A DNA stretch of 6,302 nt, taken from contig NZKZ01000089.1 in NCBI GenBank assembly GCA_002694065.1, positions 1 to 6,302 on the forward strand. Direction: 5' to 3'. The notes under the pieces are model-generated. The model did no database searches and was not told the DNA's origin. It was given only the letters and a program-made list of their open reading frames with translations. Each line of letters opens with the position of its first letter. The stretch's first letter is position 1. A program made the position numbers and the translations under genes. Shown one piece after another: positions 1-5,666 of this stretch. Source of the DNA: Acidiferrobacter sp. (GTDB taxonomy: Bacteria > Pseudomonadota > Gammaproteobacteria > Arenicellales > UBA868).

Positions 1-561
1 CTAAAGGGGCATTACGGCGACGCGTCTCGTTACTACCACGATTGCGGACACGTGGCAGTTTGTCTTGCTGCTTACGATGAAGCGATTACGGTTCTGGGAG
101 CTGATGACGGCGTGGAGATGACCCTGTGGTTTCATGATGTCATCTTTACTCCCGGTGCGCGGGATAACGAAGCGCGCAGCGTCGAATGGTTTGAGACCCA
201 GGCATCCGGTTTTCTCCCCGAGACGTTTATCTCGGAAACCTGCCCGCTGATACAGGCGACCGACCATCGTGAATCGCCAATAGCACCGAGGGCCCAGTTT
301 GCGGTGGACGTGGATCTTTGGGGTCTGTCGCAGCCGTGGGACGCTTTTTTTTCTGATACGCATGATCTCCGGCGCGAATCTGTCCATGCAAGCGACGAAG
401 CCTTTGCCCGCGGCCAGGGCGGGTTCCTGCGGGGGCTCGCGGAGCGCCCGACGATATATTCGACGCCGTATTTTCAGGATCGTTGCGAAGACCGAGCGCG
501 CCAGAATATCGAGCGTCTGTTGTCGATCTTTGAGTCCGGAGTAGACTGGACCCAGTCTTAG
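1..561 (+). CDS. HD-domain metal-dependent phosphohydrolase, COG4339 type (5' partial)
   Basis: The reading frame is open from base 1 to a TAG at 559-561, giving 186 visible residues. I estimate that some 20-30 N-terminal residues lie upstream. The first visible residues carry YYHDCGH (H13, H17), matching the family's RxYHxxxH element. An internal GTG at base 52 is therefore not the start, because it would remove that motif. Further family marks are LWFHD at 42-46 (the HD pair H45-D46), DNEARS at 55-60, ATDHR at 86-90 and VDVDLWGL at 102-109, whose aspartates probably complete the metal site. The C-terminal RPTIYSTPYF segment is also typical. The family is predicted to be a cytoplasmic metal-dependent phosphohydrolase; some members are misannotated as NMDA-receptor subunits, and I know of no established substrate. 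It ends 47 nt before pccA on the same strand, so co-transcription is likely. An eight-T run lies inside the gene at 345-352. Confidence 0.85.
   Translation, partial: LKGHYGDASRYYHDCGHVAVCLAAYDEAITVLGADDGVEMTLWFHDVIFTPGARDNEARSVEWFETQASGFLPETFISETCPLIQATDHRESPIAPRAQFAVDVDLWGLSQPWDAFFSDTHDLRRESVHASDEAFARGQGGFLRGLAERPTIYSTPYFQDRCEDRARQNIERLLSIFESGVDWTQS
543..558 (+). repeat. Short inverted repeat (small hairpin) just before the HD-gene stop codon
   Basis: AGACTGG (543-549) and CCAGTCT (552-558) are perfect inverted complements separated by two bases, so a 6-bp stem with a GACC loop is feasible. The repeat lies in the last codons of the HD gene, immediately before its TAG. CAGTCT occurs again at 572-577 in the gap before pccA, so the left arm could pair with either copy. 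No T-run follows, so this is not an intrinsic terminator. A role in mRNA processing or in pccA translation is possible but unsupported, and the repeat may be chance. Confidence 0.3.
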
Positions 562-590
562 CTCGGGATTGCAGTCTGCTCTGCAGCATC

Positions 591-595
591 AGGAG
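591..595 (+). promoter_or_regulatory. Candidate ribosome binding site for pccA
   Basis: AGGAG is a good Shine-Dalgarno core but sits 13 nt before the GTG start at 609, which is longer than the usual 5-9 nt. The start itself is fixed by the N-terminus it gives (FDKLLIANRGEIA), which is canonical for biotin carboxylases. The long spacing together with the GTG start suggests modest initiation efficiency. Confidence 0.5.
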
Positions 596-608
596 TCACA
601 AATTAACC

Positions 609-2597
609 GTGTTTGATAAATTGCTTATCGCCAATCGGGGTGAGATCGCCTGCCGTGTCATTCGGTCTGCCAAGCGCATGGGCATCCAGACGGTTGCTGT
701 GTTTTCCGATGCAGACCGTGATGCTCCGCATGTCCAGATGGCGGATGAGGCTGTACATATCGGTGCGTCGCCGTCAGCAGAAAGCTATCTTCTCGTTGAT
801 CGGATCATTGAGGCGTGCCGGTCAACGGGCGCCGAGGCCGTTCATCCCGGATACGGATTTCTTTCGGAGAAGTCTGCACTGGTCCTGGGTCTTGAAAAAG
901 CGGGCATCGCATTTGTTGGCCCTCCGGCAAAGGCGATTGAGGTCATGGGCGACAAGATCGCCTCCAAGGCGCTTGCCGAGAGTGCAGGGGTGCCCACCAT
1001 TCCCGGCTTCAACGAAGTCCTTGTTGACGCGCAGGATGCAGTGAGCCGTGCCGGGCAGATTGGGTATCCGGTGATGCTGAAGGCGAGCGCCGGCGGCGGT
1101 GGTAAGGGTATGCGGGTCGCCTGGAATGACGAGGAGTGCCGTGAGGGTTTTGAGCGGGCCTCAAGCGAAGCGCGCTCAAGTTTTTCCGATGATCGCGTGT
1201 TTATTGAGAAATTTGTGAGCCAACCTCGGCATATTGAGATTCAGGTGCTCGCAGATCATCATGGCAACGCCATCCACCTTAACGAGCGCGAGTGCTCAAT
1301 CCAGCGCCGCCACCAGAAGGTGGTTGAGGAAGCGCCTTCGCCGTTTGTTGATGAGGCATTGCGGACTGAGATGGGCGCGCAGGCGCTGGCGCTGGCGCGG
1401 GCGGTGGGCTACACCTCGGCAGGCACAGTCGAGTTTATTGTGGATGCAGAGCGTAATTTCTATTTTCTGGAGATGAATACCCGGCTTCAGGTCGAGCATC
1501 CGGTCACGGAACTGATCACCGGTGTTGACCTGGTGGAGTGGATGCTGAGGATTGCTTCGGGAGAGGAATTGACGCTGACCCAGCAGGATATCGGCATACG
1601 GGGTTGGGCACTGGAGTCCCGGGTGTATGCAGAAGATCCCTATCGCGGATTTCTGCCCTCCTCGGGACGTGTGCACCGCTTTCGCCCGCCTGATGATGCA
1701 AAAGGCGTGCGGGTGGATACCGGCATCTGCGAAGGCGGCGAAGTCAGTCTGCATTATGACCCGATGATTGCCAAACTGGTGACCCACGGACCAGATCGAG
1801 AACAGGCGGCACAGACGATGTTGCGGGCCCTGGATCGCTTTGAGATCAGGGGAATCCAGAGCAATATCCCGTTTTTGGCGGCTTTGGTGCAGCACCCGCG
1901 GTTTCTGGCGGGTGAAACCACTACCGGTTTTATTGAAGAAGAGTTTCCAGAAGGTTTTTCCGGTAACGCCCTGTCGCAGGACATTATCCGCCGTATCGTG
2001 GCTCTCGTCGCGGTAGTACATGAGCATTGGCACTTGCGCGAAGATGCTGATGCCGCAATACCACAGACCCAATCGGCAGACCGAGTGGTCCAGATTAATG
2101 CAGATCAGTACGCCGTTTCGGTGGTAACAGATCAGGACGGTTGGCAGGCAACCGTGGAGGGGGAAACGGTTTCTATTCGGTTTTCGAGCAGCGCCTTCAG
2201 TTCGGTTATTGATTTCTATGCGGACGGGATTGAGGTCACCGCGCAGTTGAGTCGCACCGGCGCCCGTTATGAAGTCTTCCATAGCGGTGCCAGTGTGGAT
2301 GCGCTGGTGCTCGAGTCGTACAGTGCTGCCCTGTATCATCTGATGCCCAGGAAAGTGGCGCCGGATCTTTCGCATCTGACACTATCACCGATGCCGGGGC
2401 TTCTGGTTTCGGTCGCCGTCACGGAGGGCACCGAGGTCAAGGCCGGCGATGAGCTTGCGGTGATCGAAGCGATGAAAATGGAAAATGTGATTCGGGCAGA
2501 GCGCGACGGGACAGTGCTTTGCGTCCACGCCGAGCCCGGAGAAGCGCTTGAGGTGGATCAGCAGATTATTGAGTTTGTACGGGAGTCATCTGCGTGA
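609..2597 (+). CDS. pccA: Propionyl-CoA carboxylase alpha subunit (biotin carboxylase plus biotin carrier)
   Basis: A 662-residue cytoplasmic subunit that carboxylates its own biotin using ATP and bicarbonate; the beta subunit then transfers the carboxyl to propionyl-CoA. The biotin carboxylase domain spans about 1-450, with ATP-binding K116 and K158, the glycine loop GGGGKGMR (162-169), RHIEIQ (207-212), ERECSIQRRHQK (226-237), E275, E288, N290, R292, QVE (294-296) and R338. The usual catalytic set looks intact. A linker domain (about 460-585) ends in LMPRK and resembles the BT domain that joins PCC alpha to beta. The biotinyl domain (about 590-660) carries AMKMEN with acceptor K623. Length is normal for bacterial PCC alpha. 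The GTG start gives the canonical N-terminus. The neighbours meaB and mce favour propionyl-CoA over methylcrotonyl- or acetyl-CoA as substrate. The beta subunit is not in the window. The stop overlaps the meaB start by 4 nt. Confidence 0.95.
   Translation: MFDKLLIANRGEIACRVIRSAKRMGIQTVAVFSDADRDAPHVQMADEAVHIGASPSAESYLLVDRIIEACRSTGAEAVHPGYGFLSEKSALVLGLEKAGIAFVGPPAKAIEVMGDKIASKALAESAGVPTIPGFNEVLVDAQDAVSRAGQIGYPVMLKASAGGGGKGMRVAWNDEECREGFERASSEARSSFSDDRVFIEKFVSQPRHIEIQVLADHHGNAIHLNERECSIQRRHQKVVEEAPSPFVDEALRTEMGAQALALARAVGYTSAGTVEFIVDAERNFYFLEMNTRLQVEHPVTELITGVDLVEWMLRIASGEELTLTQQDIGIRGWALESRVYAEDPYRGFLPSSGRVHRFRPPDDAKGVRVDTGICEGGEVSLHYDPMIAKLVTHGPDREQAAQTMLRALDRFEIRGIQSNIPFLAALVQHPRFLAGETTTGFIEEEFPEGFSGNALSQDIIRRIVALVAVVHEHWHLREDADAAIPQTQSADRVVQINADQYAVSVVTDQDGWQATVEGETVSIRFSSSAFSSVIDFYADGIEVTAQLSRTGARYEVFHSGASVDALVLESYSAALYHLMPRKVAPDLSHLTLSPMPGLLVSVAVTEGTEVKAGDELAVIEAMKMENVIRAERDGTVLCVHAEPGEALEVDQQIIEFVRESSA
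2581..2585 (+). promoter_or_regulatory. Ribosome binding site for meaB, inside the pccA 3' end
   Basis: GGGAG lies 8 nt upstream of the meaB GTG at 2594, within the last codons of pccA. Good spacing supports this start. Its position inside the upstream gene, together with the GTGA stop/start overlap, fits translational coupling between PccA and MeaB. Confidence 0.5.
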
Positions 2598-3565
2598 ACG
2601 GTACGGCCTCGCTGGCGGACGCCATCGGGAGGCATGATCGGCGCGCGCTGGCACAGGCGATTACCCTGGTCGAATCAGGCCTCACAGAGCATCAATCACA
2701 GGCCAGGGAATTACTTGCTGCGTTGCCTGCTCCTGAGCAACCCGCGCTTCGGATCGGCATCACGGGGCCGCCCGGGGCGGGTAAATCAACTTTTATTGAA
2801 ACCCTGGGCGGACACCTGATCAACCGCGGCCACTCGGTTGCGGTGCTGACCGTGGATCCAAGTTCAGTCGTCAGCGGGGGGTCGATACTGGGTGACAAGA
2901 CCCGGATGCCGATATTGTCGGCCCATGAAAAGGCCTTTGTCCGGCCGTCACCGTCATCCGGCACGGAAGGAGGCGTCGGACGCTTTACCCGGGAGGCGAT
3001 TGCGGTTTGTGAAGCGGCAGGATTCGACCGGGTTATTGTGGAGACGGTCGGGGTGGGTCAATCCGAACTTCGGGCGGCGTCCATGACCGATGTTTTTGTG
3101 CTGCTGCTGGTGCCGGGCTCGGGAGATGAACTTCAGGGAATAAAGCGAGGCGTGATGGAGTTGGCCGATCTTATCCTGGTCAATAAGGCTGATGGGCAGT
3201 TGGAGCAGACAGCGAATCGTACGGTCTCAGAATATGCCGCGGCGACCGGATTTCTGCAGGCCCGCACCGCCGATTGGAAAGTCCCGGTCCTTGCGATGTC
3301 CGCGCTGAAGGATATCGGCGTTGTGGAAGTATTGGAGCAGATGGAGAAGTTTTTTGTTCACGTCACCAAAGCTGGCCTGCTTTCGTCACGCAGGGAAAGC
3401 CAGGCGAGTGAAGCCCTGATGCAGGCGCTTCATGAGGGACTGCTGGACCGGTTTTTGAGAAGCGCAAAAAACGCGGATGAGGTCGAACGCGTTCGTCGAG
3501 AGGTGGCGAGGGGGCGGCTGACACCCGGTCTTGCTGCCCGCGCGCTTATCGACCAATTTACGTAA
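2594..3565 (+). CDS. meaB: Methylmalonyl-CoA mutase-associated GTPase MeaB (ArgK family)
   Basis: A 323-residue cytoplasmic G3E-family GTPase. Known members bind adenosylcobalamin-dependent methylmalonyl-CoA mutase, gate cofactor loading and protect or rescue the enzyme from inactivation. The older ArgK name (arginine transport kinase) is misleading. Visible motifs are the Walker A/P-loop GPPGAGKST (58-66), VDPSS (87-91), GSILGDKTRM (96-105), RPSPSSGTEGG (117-127), switch II ETVGVGQSE (150-158), the switch III-like region GDELQGIKRG (177-186) and the guanine-specificity NKAD (197-200). The C-terminal arm, rich in charged residues, matches the family's dimerisation region. Length is normal. 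GTG starts at 2594 and shares GTGA with the pccA stop. The gene predicts a B12-dependent mutase elsewhere in the genome, probably nearby. Position 125 is Glu where, from memory, the motif usually reads SGTLGG. Confidence 0.96.
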   Translation: MNGTASLADAIGRHDRRALAQAITLVESGLTEHQSQARELLAALPAPEQPALRIGITGPPGAGKSTFIETLGGHLINRGHSVAVLTVDPSSVVSGGSILGDKTRMPILSAHEKAFVRPSPSSGTEGGVGRFTREAIAVCEAAGFDRVIVETVGVGQSELRAASMTDVFVLLLVPGSGDELQGIKRGVMELADLILVNKADGQLEQTANRTVSEYAAATGFLQARTADWKVPVLAMSALKDIGVVEVLEQMEKFFVHVTKAGLLSSRRESQASEALMQALHEGLLDRFLRSAKNADEVERVRREVARGRLTPGLAARALIDQFT

Positions 3566-3588
3566 ACCCGCGAACCAAGAAACACTCG

Positions 3589-3993
3589 ATGATTGGAAAA
3601 CTCAACCATGTTGCCATTGTGGTGCCTGATCTTCAGGCCGCCGCGGCGTTGTACCGGGATACGCTGGGAGCGACGGTGTCCGAGCCCGAAGCTCTTGAGG
3701 CCCATGGCGTCACCACTGTCTTTGTCGATCTCGACAATACGCGTATCGAATTGCTGCATCCACTCGGCAGTGACTCACCCATCGGGCGGTTTCTGGAGCG
3801 CCATCCCGATGGCGGTATGCACCACGTCTGCTATGAGGTGGATGATATTCTGGATGCCCGTGATCAGTTAAAAGCGCGCGGCGCCCGGGTGCTGGGGGAT
3901 GGAGAGCCGCGTATCGGCGCGCACGGCAAGCCTGTGCTGTTTCTGCATCCCAAGGATTTTTGCGGCACGCTGGTTGAACTTGAGCAGGTCTGA
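3589..3993 (+). CDS. mce: Methylmalonyl-CoA epimerase
   Basis: A 134-residue single-domain protein of the vicinal oxygen chelate (glyoxalase) fold that interconverts (S)- and (R)-methylmalonyl-CoA. It links the PCC product to the (R)-specific mutase. Two beta-alpha-beta-beta-beta units are evident, at about 3-60 and 76-132. Probable metal ligands are H7 (LNHVAI), E54 (IELLHPL), a histidine of GMHHV (78-79, probably the second) and E130 (TLVELEQ). The segments LLHPLG, GGMHH, IGAHGKPV and FLHPKD are very close to human MCEE as I remember it. The ATG start at 3589 gives a standard N-terminus (MIGKLNHVAIVV). It lies 23 nt after meaB with no strong Shine-Dalgarno sequence visible. Position in the cluster and sequence agree, so the assignment is firm. 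Confidence 0.95.
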   Translation: MIGKLNHVAIVVPDLQAAAALYRDTLGATVSEPEALEAHGVTTVFVDLDNTRIELLHPLGSDSPIGRFLERHPDGGMHHVCYEVDDILDARDQLKARGARVLGDGEPRIGAHGKPVLFLHPKDFCGTLVELEQV

Positions 3994-4014
3994 TTGCTGT
4001 TAACTGCTCCGCCG

Positions 4015-4875
4015 ATGAGCAACAGCACAGGTCAAGCCAACGCAGAGGTGAGCGTCTATTACCCCAGGTGGGTCGAGATACTGATCTGCAAGCTCTGGTT
4101 CCGACCGAGAATGCCGGTGGGGAAGGTGAGGCGGCTGGGTTTGATCGAACGGCTGATGGGTCGGCGCCGCATTCGGGTGCTCACGCGACCAGGATTTCTG
4201 TTTGCCTGCGACCAGACCGACTGGCTTCAGCGTAATCTGCTGTGCAACCGAATTCACGAAGAGGAAGTCACAGACCGTTTGACCACGGCATTCAGAAGTA
4301 ACGATATCTTTTTTGATGTCGGCGCGAATGCCGGTTATTTCAGCTGTCTCGCACTTCACGCGGGGGTTGCCGGTGTCACTGCATTTGAGCCTGACCCCGA
4401 CACCTGTGCCGTGATGGATGGCCAGCGTCAGCTGAACGGCTGGGACGCGACAGCGCTCAGTGTCGTGCCGCTGGGGCTGTCCGATGAGAACGGGCGCCAG
4501 CAGTTAATCCGGGGCAGCGACTCGGGCGAGAGCGGTTTTGGGGATTGGCCTCACCGTCAACCGGTCGGGCGAATTGAGGTCGAGGTCATCACACTGGACG
4601 AGTATTGCCGCCAGGCCGGCCGGTATCCCACCGTCATGAAGATCGATGTTGAAGGCTGGGAATATCCCGTATTTCGGGGAGCAACGACCGTCCTGAAAAA
4701 CCCCGCCTTGCGTCTGATTGTGTTTGAGGCCCTTTGTGATGCCAAAGGGGTGATCACCGACTCAAGACTGCCGGCATTGCTGGAAGGCGCGGGATTCCGG
4801 GTGGTCCATTTGCCGCGGCCCTCAGGGAACATCAAGCCGACGGAGAATTATGTGGCCCTTCGCGGCATGGACTAG
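4015..4875 (+). CDS. FkbM-family SAM-dependent methyltransferase
   Basis: A 286-residue class I methyltransferase of the FkbM type (PF05050), which usually O-methylates sugars or small hydroxylated acceptors. The SAM-binding motif I is FFDVGANAGYFS (99-110). The acidic post-I element is FEPDPD (124-129), followed by ITLDEY (192-197) and the FkbM signature KIDVEGWE (209-216). A basic region (about 30-60, rich in Arg) precedes the Rossmann core; no signal peptide or clear membrane segment is seen. I chose ATG at 4015. An in-frame TTG at 3994, directly after the mce stop, would add seven residues and has a weak CAGG upstream. The gene follows mce by 21 nt and is probably in the same transcript, yet FkbM enzymes have no recognised step in propionate metabolism, so the substrate is unknown. 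Its stop is shared with the convergent hydrolase gene. Confidence 0.88.
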   Translation: MSNSTGQANAEVSVYYPRWVEILICKLWFRPRMPVGKVRRLGLIERLMGRRRIRVLTRPGFLFACDQTDWLQRNLLCNRIHEEEVTDRLTTAFRSNDIFFDVGANAGYFSCLALHAGVAGVTAFEPDPDTCAVMDGQRQLNGWDATALSVVPLGLSDENGRQQLIRGSDSGESGFGDWPHRQPVGRIEVEVITLDEYCRQAGRYPTVMKIDVEGWEYPVFRGATTVLKNPALRLIVFEALCDAKGVITDSRLPALLEGAGFRVVHLPRPSGNIKPTENYVALRGMD

Positions 4876-4886
4876 GTCTCAAGGGC
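4855..4886. repeat. Inverted repeat bracketing the convergent stop codons
   Basis: GCCCTT (4855-4860) and AAGGGC (4881-4886) are inverted complements around a 20-nt loop that contains the shared CTAG. Neither strand has a following T-run, so it is not a standard intrinsic terminator. It is the only stem I can find at this gene junction and could be chance. Confidence 0.25.
4872..4875. other. Palindromic CTAG providing the stop codon of both convergent genes
   Basis: On the + strand, TAG at 4873-4875 ends the FkbM methyltransferase. On the - strand, the complement of 4872-4874 also reads TAG and ends the alpha/beta hydrolase. The two coding regions overlap tail to tail by exactly these four bases, leaving no intergenic room for a terminator. 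Confidence 0.95.
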
Positions 4887-5648
4887 GTCGGCGAATTCCT
4901 GGAAGGCCTGGATGAATCTTTGCGGCTCTTGGGCGTGAAGCCAATGCCCGGCACCTTCAAGGGCCATCAGCCGGGCTTTGGGGAAGTGCTTAAGAATCGC
5001 GGGCGTGGTCTTTGGCGTGACGTAGTCAGACTGGGTGCCGTAGATAAAAAGGCTTGGGACAACGCACGGCGCAGCTGTGACGTCAAAGCCGGTGAGTGCC
5101 CCCATCTGCCGGTGGATCACCTCAAGGTTGATGCGCCAGCGCAGGCCGTCCGAAGTGCTCCGTAAGTTCTGCAACAGAAACTGGCGAAGGGCTTTTTCCG
5201 GGATCGCTTTCTCAAGTTGCATCTCGGCCTCGCGTCGGTTTCGGATCGCGGCAAGATCAAGGCTTTTCATTGCCTCGACCAGTGGCTCGTGAGTGTGGGG
5301 ATACGCGGTCGGCGCGATATCAACAACCACAAGAGCGCCCAGCAGAATCTCATGCTGCAGTGCCAGTGTCATTGCGACTTTGCCGCCCATGCTGTGCCCA
5401 ATCAGGATCGGAGACTCAGGCACTTCGACAGAAAGAAAATCTGCCAGCAGTGCGGCCTGAGCCGGATAGGACATGTCGTCGGTCCAGGGCGACTCGCCAT
5501 GATTGGGTAAATCGACGGAGAAGATCTGCCTTTGATCAGAGAGCCCCTCGGCAATGCGCCGCCAGTTTGTGGCCGAGCCGAACAGGCCGTGCAGGATAAC
5601 TACCGGGGGTCCGGATCCGGTTACGGAGAAAGCAAGCGCAGACGACAC
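4872..5648 (-). CDS. Alpha/beta hydrolase, YbfF/ABHD11-type esterase
   Basis: A 258-residue alpha/beta hydrolase without a signal peptide, so probably cytoplasmic. The oxyanion region is ILHGLFGSATNW (18-29), the nucleophile elbow GHSMGGK (84-90) with S86, the likely acid D208 (GTQSDYV) and the catalytic H235 in GAGHWLHAQEP. VDLPNHGESP (45-54) and VDIAPTAYP (109-117) are strongly like E. coli YbfF and mammalian ABHD11. E. coli YbfF is known as an esterase active on acyl esters including acyl-CoA; the physiological substrate here is unknown. The GTG start at 5648 is effectively forced: an in-frame TAA lies four codons upstream (5658-5660), with only a rare ATT as an alternative. No clear Shine-Dalgarno sequence is seen. 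The gene follows lpdA by 18 nt and is probably co-transcribed with it. Confidence 0.92.
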   Translation of the reverse strand: MSSALAFSVTGSGPPVVILHGLFGSATNWRRIAEGLSDQRQIFSVDLPNHGESPWTDDMSYPAQAALLADFLSVEVPESPILIGHSMGGKVAMTLALQHEILLGALVVVDIAPTAYPHTHEPLVEAMKSLDLAAIRNRREAEMQLEKAIPEKALRQFLLQNLRSTSDGLRWRINLEVIHRQMGALTGFDVTAAPCVVPSLFIYGTQSDYVTPKTTPAILKHFPKARLMALEGAGHWLHAQEPQRFIQAFQEFADALET

Positions 5649-5666
5649 GAAAATTGTTTACCGGCG

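Noticed and set aside
325..352. Possible intrinsic terminator before the eight-T run
   Set aside because: No stable GC-rich stem precedes the T-run, and it lies in the middle of an intact coding sequence.
52..561. HD protein starting at GTG 52
   Set aside because: The open frame runs from base 1 and carries the YHxxxH element before base 52, so the true start is upstream of the window.
1380..1410. GCGCTG-like tandem repeats
   Set aside because: They encode the alanine/leucine-rich helix AQALALARAVG of the biotin carboxylase domain, so composition explains them.
1296..2375. 359-residue open frame on the - strand opposite pccA
   Set aside because: It lies wholly antisense to a gene with all biotin carboxylase motifs. 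Its translation shows no recognisable domain and is rich in Arg, His and Gln as expected of a shadow frame.
3994..4014. TTG at 3994 as the start of the FkbM methyltransferase
   Set aside because: It would add only seven residues with no family support. ATG at 4015 is the stronger codon, although its Shine-Dalgarno is also poor, so the choice is not certain.
4920..5599. Several + strand open frames of 70-110 residues opposite the alpha/beta hydrolase
   Set aside because: They are antisense shadows of a gene with a complete catalytic triad, with no motifs or ribosome binding sites of their own.
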